Shown here: positions 48,818-58,633 of the stretch, piece after piece
Position numbering within the stretch: the first letter of the stretch is position 1
Layout: the number at the start of each line of letters is the position of its first letter
Source: Glossina fuscipes
Lineage: Eukaryota; Arthropoda; Insecta; Diptera; Glossinidae
DNA: 64,000 bases
Reading direction: 5' to 3'
Assembly (NCBI RefSeq): GCF_014805625.2
Contig: NW_023998415.1
Span: forward strand, 12,379,043 to 12,443,042
Notes under the pieces: generated by a model
What the model was told of the DNA's origin: nothing
Databases searched by the model: none
Seen by the model: the letters and a program-made list of their open reading frames with translations, nothing else
Program-made: the position numbers and the translations under genes

Positions 48818-49126
48818 TTATATTAATTCAGCAAAATGCTTAATTGAAAATGAACTCCGTGCAAGAAAGGAGGTGATTGCTTTACCAAGGGCCCAAAAAT
48901 CAATTGACTTTCCGTTATTAACATCGACCTTGATCAAGACCTTTTTACTTGTCCATGTTTTGAAACTTGATGTCTTATCTTGGAATATATCAAAGAAATG
49001 AACGAGATCTGGAGTTCCGCAGTCGTAAAAATCAAATTCCAAAACTAACTGGTTAATGTGAACTGAGGGATTCGCCGTTGATACAAAAGAAAAAAGCCGT
49101 TTCAACGATAAAATCGCATTTATCGA
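48818..49126 (-). CDS. unidentified open frame lacking any methionine
   Basis: The frame is open from a TAA just upstream to the TAA at its end, about 102 codons. It contains protein-like sequence such as FVSTANPSVHINQLVLEFDF, then YDCGTPDLVHFFDIFQDKTS, and FWALGKAITSFLARSSFSIK. There is no ATG in the frame, so it cannot be a free-standing gene; it could be an internal exon or a remnant of a mobile or viral-derived gene. The composition is less AT-biased than its surroundings. No family was recognised. The 13-mer ACTAACTGGTTAA inside it on the plus strand also forms the right end of the piggyBac-type MITE at 32.6 kb, which hints at a transposon boundary. Confidence 0.25.
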   Translation of the reverse strand, partial: SINAILSLKRLFSFVSTANPSVHINQLVLEFDFYDCGTPDLVHFFDIFQDKTSSFKTWTSKKVLIKVDVNNGKSIDFWALGKAITSFLARSSFSIKHFAELI

Positions 49127-50284
49127 TTTTTATTTCGTAAATCTTTGATTCGTTTGGCTTCCCAATGATTTACACGCTGCAGATAACCCATTTGCATTAA
49201 AAAATCGACAAACAAATCGAGTAACGTTTAAGGGAATTATAACATCACTTAATTATCTCTTATAATAGCTTTTAAGCGTTTTCGAGAAAGGCTTTTACAT
49301 TCAATATTCTAAAAATACGCGATAATTGCATTTCCTTAAAAAAAAAAGTTGATCCCGATTGGAATGAATGCAAGCTTCAATTAAATTCTAAGAAGAAACA
49401 AATTTTTTTTAATCTGTTTAACTCTTTTGTAAAGAGTTCAACAGTTGATCCAAACTTTTTAATTTTTTTAATTTCGATATTTAAACTTTTGAGAGCAATA
49501 ATCAAAAGGGCGAATAGATAGGCGGGCAAACGTAGTTATCTGTAATCAACCCCCGTACGTTTCTATAAAATCTATTTGAAATACATATTTAAACACGATA
49601 TGCAAACACGATTTTCATTATGCGTATAAAACTTTTCTCGTTATGAGTATAAGAATTATTTGACCTGAAATATTTTTAATGCATTCCGATACCTTGTAGA
49701 ATAGGTATATTACTGGCCACAGCCAGTCACATTCTTCTGTCCACCGATCGAATGATCATTCCACTGGCTAAAGTCGGACGTGCGATATGAAGGCTTGCGT
49801 AGACGACTAAACTTAATTTCAAACGTTTGATTGGTCGTCTCGCTAAGATAAGTAAGCTATTAAGCAAAATTGATGTAAGAGTCGTCCTACAAATTTCAAA
49901 AATTTAATTATTATTTACTTCTTACTAAAGAATGTTGACAAAATTGTGAAATTTGCAGTTTGGCTTAAAAATTCCCAAAATCAACCCAAGTCGGTCTACC
50001 TACATTTAAAAAAAAAAAAAAAATCTAATAATTTTGCAAATTTTTCTCTAACTTAAAACGAAAAATATTTATTTATTGGTTTTGAGATTGAAATATCATT
50101 GATCATATGATTTGTTATATACGCTGCATATGCTACAATGCGTTACATGATTGACATATCGAATGAACGGATGTTCACTGTATCTTTCAATCGAATATAG
50201 CTTACAAAGTAGTAATGGATATTAAAAGAGTAGAGATATATAAATACGAATTTACACAGAGTTTACACATAGATGAAACTAACA

Positions 50285-50301
50285 CCACGTGTAGCACGTG
50301 G
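50285..50301. promoter_or_regulatory. inverted pair of CACGTG E-boxes
   Basis: CCACGTGTAGCACGTGG is a perfect 7-bp palindrome with a 3-bp spacer that holds two canonical E-boxes. CACGTG is the CLOCK/CYCLE-type bHLH site. Its position in an intron of a circadian-output gene is suggestive only; no functional evidence is visible. Confidence 0.35.
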
Positions 50302-50654
50302 ACATATGTGACTAACGTTGCGCACCTCTGGCAACAATTATCAACAATTTGCTTAACATCAAGTTTTATGCCAAATAAAGAGCATTCGGATTATGCCCTA
50401 ACTTCCGTTGAAAGATGGATACGTTTTAAAAATCCTAGGCGCACAAATTCTCATTGACTGAATCGCCTTGGCAAATGTGTGTTGGGATCAGAAGATTGTG
50501 ACCTATTATTAGTATTTGAAGTCTATTGAAATGATTAATACTAAACCCTACATACATTAATTAGTTCGTTCATTTGAATCGTTCGCTATTCAAAAACAAG
50601 CGAAATATCAAAAAAGTCAACGCAAAGTCATTTTCTTTCTTTACTAACATCCGA

Positions 50655-50935
50655 GTATCCATCTATAGGTGAAATCGGTTCGCAATACGTTGAGAGCATT
50701 CAACTGGGAAATGCTAGTCCATTCGGCTTACTCAGCAAATCCGAATCCATCCGATCATCATTTGCTTGCATCGAAGGCGCGCACACACTTGCAAAGCAGC
50801 ATAGGATGACCAGTTTGCCGCAAAGGATCAGCAATTTTCTGACGTGACATCTACAGGCAGATTATCAGGCAGATGGAAATATAGTGTCCGTAGTGATGGA
50901 CAATGCTTCGAATACCATATATTTTATATATTATC
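50655..50935 (+). pseudogene. mariner transposase C-terminal fragment
   Basis: The frame gives RAFNWEMLVHSAYSANPNPS, then DHHLLASKARTHLQSSIG, which is the mariner W-VL-H-PYSPDLAPSD-HLF block holding the third catalytic Asp. After frameshifts it gives GRWKYSVRSDGQCFEY, the usual ERW..CV.SDGQYFE terminus. In-frame stops make it non-functional. It is not contiguous with the fragment at 42.6 kb and probably belongs to a different insertion. Confidence 0.78.
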
Positions 50936-51505
50936 ATTTTCATACAGTCAACGTGTATTTTGTATACAACAATTCCGGTCTCATATTTATATAACTATGC
51001 ATTGCTTGCTTGCTCTGTTCCAAAGCTCTTTTGAAAATCTAAGACATATTAAATTGGCTGCTGCGATTGCAGCACTCGGAAGTTTAAGCAATTATGCGAA
51101 TTTTTGATTAGCATAATTGAATTTAATAATTTATTTATATATTTTTGTTTATCGTGATTCAAATTGGTCGTAAATATTTCAACCAATTATGATAATAGAG
51201 TGCATATAAAGTTCGTAGCACACAACTCATTGGTAAAGATTTATAATGAAAATTCAATACTAAACGATCTGGGTTAAAGTTTTAAGCTTGGCAAAAGATG
51301 GTATTGAACCTAGCTAGATCAGCTCCCGAAACTACCGACCGCTTTAAATTTTCTGATTAGTTCGGTTTAAGTACGACATTGGTAGAGTATGCGTGTTGAG
51401 CAGCACTGATTTCATATTGCTTAGCAAGTTCGATATTGAGATTTAATTATATTAACATTGTTTACGTTTTTACAAAGGACCATGAACAGGTTAAGTTAAC
51501 TTAAG

Positions 51506-51850
51506 TTATGGACAAGAAATTTCTCGAAGTACGATTAGAGACAAGTTTATCTTTCTTAAGAAAGTCAACGAATCAATGCTGCTATTTATTAATTTAACTA
51601 GAAAGGAGACACCTAGGAGGAACCTTAGCTTCTCTAGTGAAAGACAAGCTAATAATAGCAATCTATTTTTCCCATAAGGTGACAAGGAGACTAGCGGATT
51701 CGATTCGAAACTGCTTTGGGCAAAGAGTATGAATTGCTTGTGATCTGATTCTATTGAATTGATGTAAAAACTGTACAAAGGAGGCCACAGTGCAGAGGAA
51801 TTTTCCAAAATAAGTCTTACCAAACTCATGTATAAACTTTTAATAACATG
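51506..51850 (-). pseudogene. non-LTR retrotransposon C-terminal fragment
   Basis: On the minus strand VIKSLYMSLVRLILENSSAL, then WPPLYSFYINSIESDHKQFI, matches the region after the reverse-transcriptase palm of jockey/CR1-like elements (SLVRPILEY-S-VW-P, then IES-QK-F). It continues NPLVSLSPYGKNRLLLLACL with the usual Leu-rich tail. The higher-coordinate side (about 51850-52200) may hold more decayed RT but is not readable with confidence. Confidence 0.68.
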
Positions 51851-54343
51851 TGCATCGTCGAACTCTCTCGATCATCTTTTAATAATGGCGAGCTCAGTCC
51901 TAGCTAAAGGTCTTCCTAAAAAGTGCGTTACGATTGATCTGTCCTTAAAGAAGGCACTCCGAAATGAAGAGATGTAAGTTGCAATAGTAAAAACTACTTT
52001 CCATAGTTGTCAAATAGATATGCATCTCTACCTTTGTGCAGTGGGATAAGAAGGTAATTTTTTCAGCATAACGGACACACCAGTGCCAGCTAGAGATTGA
52101 ATGAAAATGTTTGAAATTATGTTCGCATAATTCTTCCCGATACGAAGTAAGCATGAATGGGGATACGCCATTCTCCCCGCGGGACACAGCTACGCTTCAG
52201 TAACGTTAACTCCTAAAGTACATCCAGCTCCGAAGTAGTGATATTTCGAATAAAAATATGGTCACATATTTGGTACGGGTAATTGCTCGGTGACGATTTC
52301 ATGATCGTCAGAGGAATCACATGACATCAATGAAGGGACATTGGAGACCTTCCTCTTGGGTTAACAAATTTCTAAAAATATTTAGGATTAATACGAAGTG
52401 ATGTTTCTCCATGTATATGCCAAGACTTTCTTGAGTCCTATAGTTGAGTCTACGCCTATCCACAGAATATTGCAGATAATCCTAAGAAGACCCAATTTTC
52501 AAATACCTGTTCAAAAAGTTTGTTTTTCTTATTTTTATAGCATTTAAGTATCCCATTAAACAACGATGGATGGGTGTTCCGATGGGATAGCTCTCTAGTC
52601 GAAACGACTACTGAAAGGGCTGAATTTAATAAGTAGAAGAACGATGGGATATTGAGATATCTATTTCCACAATTATGACCCCAAGATTATAGTTAGTTAG
52701 CTGTTGTGCTTGGAAGAAAGACACTTGGCCTATTGGTATGGTGAAGTGGGCCTTCATTATCCCCAGAACTAGCATACAAGCATTGAATTGAGTAATGGAT
52801 CATATGCATCCTCAAATAAACTGAACGCTAAACAGCGCCTAACTAGTACTTTCGGGAAATTACAAAATCAAGGATCAACGAGTCTTTCAATACAATTAAG
52901 AACTTGACTATATTGAAAGAGATTCAAGTCTGATAATTCATTATAAAACATAAGGATCATATAACCACAATTATCACTAGGACACCAACTGACATGAGGA
53001 AAGTTAATCCGAAGATATTCATTCGTGAACGATTCATTTATTCAATTTAATAATATTATTTGTCCATCCGTCCGCTTCTTCATGTAATATCACAAGGGAA
53101 CATAAACCGATGTAAAGGTATGAAAAATATCTTTCATGTTCGTATTGTTGGGAGTAAATTAACTTTGATGAGCCTTTCGTAAATATTCCTTTAACAGGTA
53201 GAAAATACGACAAATAAAAATTCACGCACACATAAATCTTCTGTAACTTACAAAATATAATAAATATTGAAAAAAGATTTCACATAAGTATCGAAAATGA
53301 TTAAAAATGGTCCCAATCGATTAGTTAAATATAATGGATAAGGTGTACACTCCCGCTTCGCATTACGGTGAGTATCGTGACTTTCGTACAAACTTATAGC
53401 AAAAACTCTTTTTCATTTTTTCTTCCATGCGCATCGAAGAAAGCAATAAACCTGTTAACTGTTAATAATGCGAATAACTCGTACGCGTTCCTCGTTTATT
53501 AAAAGAGATGTTAATTTATTTAATTATCCGTCTCGCTTTCGCGATACACCATATATTTTTAGCCTTAACTCAAATGTTTGATAATTATGTCAATATTATA
53601 TTAATATCAGATGTTCAACGAAATTTCTATGCCCTACATTATTTAGGCAAAGAGTAAATTAAGTTCGTTGAGATGTATGCAAAAGTCAGAAGAACTTAAG
53701 ATAGACCCAGATTTTATTAGACCAATAAATTCTGAATTGATTTATATAAGTCTATCTGTCCAGTTGAATTATCCGAAATATTTTAATGAAATATATTTTG
53801 GCCCAAGGGCGAAGAAATGGATTGGAAATGAATTGGATCAGACAACTTTGACGGCTATATGTCATGAATATAACGTCCTATGAATAATTGTTGCATTTTA
53901 CAATGTTTTTTAGCCAAAAAACAAACGACAAATTATATATTTTTCTATTAAATGAATACGAAAAATTTAGATCAGATCGGATGGGATCAGCTTTTGAATT
54001 GCTTTACATATAAACGTTCTCGTATATGGTAATAAGATCTATTGGTTCGGATTTGTGATTAAAATTGGTACAGACCACAATCTAATTTTTTAACGCATAT
54101 ATATGTATATATGTATTTACTGCCTTAAATTTACACTACATGTGCCCACTTTAACCCACATCAGTGAGCAAATAAAAGTTAAATCTTTATACGGCAACAT
54201 AATGCAATTCTATATATATATATTTTGATGAAAGCCGGTGAAGAGCTTGTACTATATGTTTTAGTTATAAAATATAAATCGTAACAAAGTTTTAAGCTCT
54301 AAACTATTCAAAAATATATGCTTCAATTTTTTTTTTACTTCAG
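51851..54343. other. intron with weak transposon traces
   Basis: 51.85-52.95 kb is GC-richer and may continue the minus-strand non-LTR relic. The rest holds repeat A (53.7 kb) and AT-rich DNA. No gene supported. Confidence 0.4.
53690..53890 (+). mobile_element. dispersed repeat A, diverged copy
   Basis: AAGTCTATCTGTCCAGTTG, then TTTTGGCCCAAGGGCGAAGA and a TGAATAATTGTTGCA end; matches repeat A blocks. The plus reading frame here is not supported as a gene. Confidence 0.45.
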
Positions 54344-54572
54344 GTGTATGGAGAAAATGGATTCGTATTTAATGGAAATTAAACAGTTGAGAATACCGCG
54401 CCCAAAATATGGACCTAGTGGTAGCAGTCCGACACGTTATCATTTGGATCGCCCCTATACGCCACCGCGCGATTATAATATAAGCGGCAATGAAAACAGC
54501 TTAAACAGTCACACGACCGCCTACCAAGAGGGTGGTGAAGACTTTCAGCCTTCATCCCATAACAAATTCTAA
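54344..54572 (+). CDS. unidentified terminal coding exon on the plus strand
   Basis: After a good acceptor (pyrimidine tract, ACTTCAG|GTG) an open frame encodes 75 residues after one base of a split codon. It starts CMEKMDSYLMEIKQLRIPRP, continues KYGPSGSSPTRYHLDRPYTP, and ends SSHNKF before TAA. It is hydrophilic, Pro/Tyr/Ser-rich, with SPTRY and TPPRDY motifs that could be phosphosites, and resembles the cytoplasmic tail of a membrane protein. I did not recognise the family. Codon content and local GC are clearly coding-like against the AT-rich surroundings. No upstream plus-strand exon was found, so its gene may have long introns or begin left of the window. A 31-nt A-tract follows 24 nt after the stop. 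If upstream exons do not exist, a local start at the Met at 54348 is possible. Confidence 0.6.
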
Positions 54573-54590
54573 TATTCGCAAGAGAAATTA

Positions 54591-54596
<6 letters not shown>

Positions 54597-54627
<31 letters not shown>
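54597..54627 (+). repeat. 31-nt poly-A tract after the plus-strand exon
   Basis: An uninterrupted run of A starting 24 nt after the stop codon of the exon at 54344. It could be the relic tail of a retrocopied 3' end or simply one of the many homopolymers here. No AATAAA precedes it. Confidence 0.6.
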
Positions 54628-54630
<3 letters not shown>

Positions 54631-55559
54631 TTCATAGCTTTTATGTATCCTCTTTTTCCGTCTCTTTTTAAATTAGCTTAAGAGTGCATGTATGTGTGTA
54701 TGTACTGTTTCCAGTAAAATGCTTTATAATTTGTAAATTCTTTAAGAAACATTAATTGTATTTTGTTTTATGATCCCAATACATGAATGTAAGAAAATTG
54801 TTTAAATTTTTTATAATACCTACCTACTATCGTCGGTATGTTTGTCGAATGTTTGTAACGTATTAAAAGATAATTTGAATGCTCTGTAAATATTATATGT
54901 ATTTTTTACCATAGCGTAAATAGCAGACTTAAAATTAAAAATTCATCAGACCAATCATACGCTTGTCGGTAATTGTATTAAAATTATGTTTACATGATTT
55001 GCAAAATTTGATTTAGAACACCACCAAACTTGATCTAAATGGGTTTCCCTTTGTTAGTATCGGGCTCAATCCAATACAAATAGTGAGTTGAAAATTAGTA
55101 AGAAAATTATTCTAGTCTTTGGAAAAATCTTATAGGAATTATATAAGAATTGTGTTTTATTTTGGTAAGCGAAGGGATTGGAAATGAGTGCTAGTTGGTC
55201 TATTAATATCATTTGCGCATTTGATAATCATTTATATATAGAAAAGTCTAAATCAATATCACATAAAATTTAAATTATCTGGTAACATGTCAGTAAATAA
55301 TCTCCGAAATTGATATTAACAGATATTATCTCGAACGTAGAATCAATGTTACTACGAAAACGGGTGTATGCCCCCCCTCGCCGAAATCGTGAACTCAATG
55401 CATACACTAAAGATTTTTAAAGTTCTATGTAATGAATTACGGAAATAAATCATTAAATAGACACCTGAAGAACAACCATTGTTATCAGTTACCGGGTACA
55501 CTGTTTTGTTTTTATCTTTAAACACCGTCCATTTAAGTTTGTCGAATCCTTTCCATCCA

Positions 55560-55830
55560 AAACAATTTGTTATACCCTATGCTATTTCTAGTAAGGAGGT
55601 ACAAAGTTTCCGTGGATGGATCAACAAACACCCAGGAAGACTTGGTATTGGTCCATATTTTATTACAAAGCTGAAGTGGAAATTAATTTTTAAATCTCTT
55701 TAAGCCGTCCGTCTGCCTGTCTACTCGATGTCGTGTTGTGTTTAGTGCACGCACATGTTTTGGCCCAAGAAGAAATGCTCTTGCAAAGTCAACCAACTCC
55801 TATATATATTTTTTAATATTTCTGGACAAC
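55560..55830 (+). mobile_element. dispersed repeat A, diverged copy
   Basis: GTTATACCCTATGCTATTTC at the left, CCGTCCGTCTGCCTGTCTAC, and TTTTGGCCCAAGAAGAAATG; family blocks in order. Confidence 0.5.
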
Positions 55831-56719
55831 AGCCAGTGAAAATTATATATTTTACCGTATAAATAGGGAAATTTTTGATAGTATAGAGAGAAATTTTTGA
55901 ATGTCGTCCTGCTACGTAAAGTTCCTTGTGAGGGATAATCTTTTTTATAAAAGAACAAATCCTGCTTTTTCGTATTTCGCCATAATAATTAGCCCAGACC
56001 GATGATTTCACCTATAAATGCGCTATGAGAAATTTTGACTACATAGATCTATTTTTTTTTGGCTATGAACGCCGTGTTTACCGCTCGAATCAAATTCATT
56101 TTCAAACTATTTGATTTTGAAAATAATAGCAATGCAAAGTTTTAACTTTTGATTTCAAGTTTTACGACTTCCCCGGACGGGGTGGGCTTGGCTAAGTGAA
56201 CTTGACTATTAACAATAAATGAATACCTTATGATGGCTTCCAATGCGACGAAATGTCATAATATTCTATCTATTTTCGGGTAATAGATGTAAAATGAATT
56301 GACCTACTAGAGCTGCACTTGAAAATTTGGGTAATTCTTATAAATCATATAATAATACGTAATTCACAAGCAAGTTTACTTGTAGGTGCAGGTGTTACTA
56401 TGTCTCTACATCATGTGTAACAATGCTGGATGCTGGAAATCTTGGACAGATGATACCTTAAGAGAAACGCATTTAAGTTTGGTGTCATATTTTCGGTCCG
56501 AACACACGTTGTCACATAAACTGAGCCCGCAATTAAATTAACGTGAATCTTCAAGAAGGGAAGCAAAGTAAATCTTACCTTAATTTTAAATGTCAGGCAA
56601 ATAGATTTAAAATTATGATTTACTTTTGATTGCAATCAGAGAGATATATGTTATGCGTTACAAAAGTATTGATAAAATAAAAAAGCCTAGTAACAGTACT
56701 GTATTCGTGATTGATAAGG

Positions 56720-56805
56720 TGAATGAGTGGGTGAATCAGTGAGTGAGTAAGTGAGTAAGTGAGTAAGTGAGTGAGTGAATGAGTGAGTGAGTGAGAGAGT
56801 AAAAG
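56720..56805. repeat. (GTGA/GTAA)n tetranucleotide repeat
   Basis: Tandem GTGAGTAAGTGAGT-type units in the dysc intron directly after the donor at 56822. On plus each unit matches a 5' splice-site consensus; on the transcribed minus strand it reads CACTTACT. Confidence 0.8.
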
Positions 56806-56822
56806 AAGAATCCCTTACTCAC

Positions 56823-56900
56823 CACATCATGTTCGTATTCCGTGTGCGGTAATCGAGTTTCACTGCTTCTTCGTGACCTATGTTCATCATAGCCGTAGTC
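56823..56900 (-). CDS. dysc: dysc coding exon, charged linker
   Basis: This 78-nt exon, phase 0 at both ends, encodes 26 residues: DYGYDEHRSRRSSETRLPHT then EYEHDV. On the minus strand the acceptor is preceded by a T-rich tract and reads CGATAG|GACTAC; the donor GTG|GTGAGTAAG is near consensus. The Arg/Ser and acidic composition suggests an exposed linker with a possible basic phosphorylation site (RRSS). A long poly-T on the plus strand (from 56919) lies just upstream of the acceptor. A (GTGA/GTAA)n repeat on the plus strand lies just inside the downstream intron. Confidence 0.75.
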
Positions 56901-56913
56901 CTATCGAGGCATC

Positions 56914-56952
<39 letters not shown>

Positions 56953-57793
56953 GTTTAGTTTGATATTTTCATATTATATAAAAAAAATAAGCCAATGTAT
57001 ATATATAAATTAATAAATATAAAAATAAACAAAAAAAAAAAAAAAACGAAAAGTGTTTGATAAAATACAATAAAATTAATTTAAACAAAATTATTTACAC
57101 AAAGTACGTAATTAATAAGAATTTGTACATAAAAACACGAATCATAGCCAATAAGTCAAAACAATGATCTCATTATAATTACAAGAATAAAAATTTTCGA
57201 AAACAGATATATCATACTTCAGAATATATCTCTACATATGTGAAGAGATTATAGTGCAGGGTCTCCATTGTAGGAGATAGTCTATTTAAACCTGACTTTT
57301 ACACACGCACACATACACATTTCAACCCTATGACCGTGTTTGTCTGATTTGAATAGTGTCAAGAATGCGAATGTCAATTTTTTATGTTGATCTCTGAAAA
57401 TGACAACACTCGAGTGATCGATTTTTATTTCTAATTTTTTGTTTTCCCCTTCTTTTGCATTTTTTTAAAATTTTTTTTTTTTTTTTTGTAAATAAAAGCG
57501 CAATAAAAAAATGATGTATGAAGAATGTAAAAGGAATGTGAACAGAATTCGAAATTGAAATTTTGAATTTTGATATTTGAAAGTATCGCGTAAAAGAGAG
57601 AGGGTAAAGTGAGATCGGAAATAGAAAGTAGAGTGAGAAGCTTGGATTTGCTTATTATTTGTATTGTGTGTTACTTATATACAACGTATATAAGAAGATA
57701 AAGTAGAAGTTTTATATATATTTATATACATATATAGGTAAGTGTATACACATACGTACATTACATACATATGAATGCATATATGATCATCAC

Positions 57794-58088
57794 CTGATGT
57801 TGATTGTCAGTTTGCAATATTTTGTTTTGATTTGTTCCCATTACTTGAGGCTGTATACAGCTATCGGTATAAATATACTGCTTGAGGGGCGTATTATGAG
57901 TGGTACTGCTAAACGTTGGTCCCATGAATTTGGCATTTGATGAGTTTCCTCTGCCTAGGTGTCGCAATGAGGCATGATGACTGTTAAATTCGACACGAGG
58001 ATGCAATAGCCCTGACCCGGATGAGTATGCGGATGAGTTCTGAGGTTGAGATTGTTGAAATGGTAGTTGTGGCTGTGAGATATGATAG

Positions 58089-58119
<31 letters not shown>

Positions 58120-58205
58120 GCTGTTGTTGTTGTTGTTGTTGTTGTTTTGAACGATGCAAAACAGGTCCCGCTGACATGGGGCGATAGGGCAATTGTTGTA
58201 TCGTT
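57794..58205 (-). CDS. dysc: dysc coding exon, poly-Q linker
   Basis: This 412-nt exon encodes about 137 residues. It begins TIQQLPYRPMSAGPVLHR, continues through an uninterrupted run of about 18 Gln, and then a Gln/Ser/His/Asn-rich stretch ending at ILQTDNQHQ. The acceptor is TTTAG|AACGATA and the donor CAG|GTGATG. The first base completes an Arg codon from the upstream exon and the exon ends in phase 0. No folded domain is visible, so it is likely the disordered linker before PDZ3. The Gln run is encoded almost entirely by CAA codons and would be length-polymorphic. The long reading frame on the opposite strand here is a shadow of this repeat. Confidence 0.82.
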
Positions 58206-58346
58206 CTAAACATAATTTAAATGTTATTTATGTTTTGAAAATTTAATCGGTTTCAATTTTAAAATGCGGCATTTTTTTTTTTAATTTGAGGGGAATAAAT
58301 AACAATGGCGTAGGAAAGAAAGCGTGAAGAAAAGGTGTTTGAGAGG

Positions 58347-58348
<2 letters not shown>

Positions 58349-58390
<42 letters not shown>

Positions 58391-58520
58391 GAAAGAAGCA
58401 GAGAGAGAGAGAATAAGAGAAAGAAGCAGAGAGAGAGAGAATGAGAGAAAGAAAGAAAGAGAGAGATAGAGAGAAGGAGAAAGACGGAGAGAGACGGAGA
58501 GAGATAGAGAGAGAGCGAGA
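58349..58520. repeat. GA-rich (CT on minus) repeat in dysc intron
   Basis: Long imperfect (GA)n with AGAAAGAAGC units between two dysc exons. On the transcribed strand it is a polypyrimidine stretch and could bind splicing repressors; this is inference. Confidence 0.8.
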
Positions 58521-58538
58521 AAGTGGTGGTAATAATAC

Positions 58539-58633
58539 CGATCTTTATTATCCGTCATAGTCATGCCCAGCCCCGAATCTGAAGAAGGACTTCTTCCGGT
58601 AGCAGCGCTTACTTCCAAATCGACATCGGTCAC
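58539..58633 (-). CDS. dysc: dysc coding exon, Ser-rich segment
   Basis: This 95-nt exon encodes VTDVDLEVSAATGRSPSSDS followed by GLGMTMTDNKD and the first two bases of an Arg codon. On the minus strand it starts after an ATGTAG acceptor and ends at CG|GTATTA. The phase-2 end is completed by the first A of the next exon to give CGA (Arg), which is strong support for this exon pair. The SSDSGLG stretch resembles a phosphorylatable linker between PDZ domains. It is the most 5' exon I could identify, and its incoming phase is 0, so further exons must lie upstream. The downstream intron holds a long GA repeat at 58349-58520. Confidence 0.72.

Larger units (their letters stand above)
9026..58633 (-). 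other. dysc: dyschronic (whirlin homologue) gene, 3' portion
   Basis: This is the span of the recognised exons of the fly homologue of whirlin (DFNB31/USH2D). In Drosophila, Dysc is a PDZ scaffold that acts in circadian locomotor output and sets Slowpoke BK-channel expression. The identification rests on the third PDZ domain, split over three exons at 10.1-9.5 kb: its GIAIEGGANT and PLPRI motifs are characteristic of whirlin PDZ3. Upstream exons join in frame with good splice sites. Introns are long, the largest recognised gap being 25.4-40.3 kb. The first two PDZ domains and the harmonin-N-like region were not seen and are probably beyond the window's right end. A CSN4 retrogene is nested antisense in one intron. 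Confidence 0.85.

Noticed and set aside
58259..58532. Ser/Leu repeat protein
   Set aside because: It is the translation of the GA/CT repeat; only the 58539-58633 part is a real exon.
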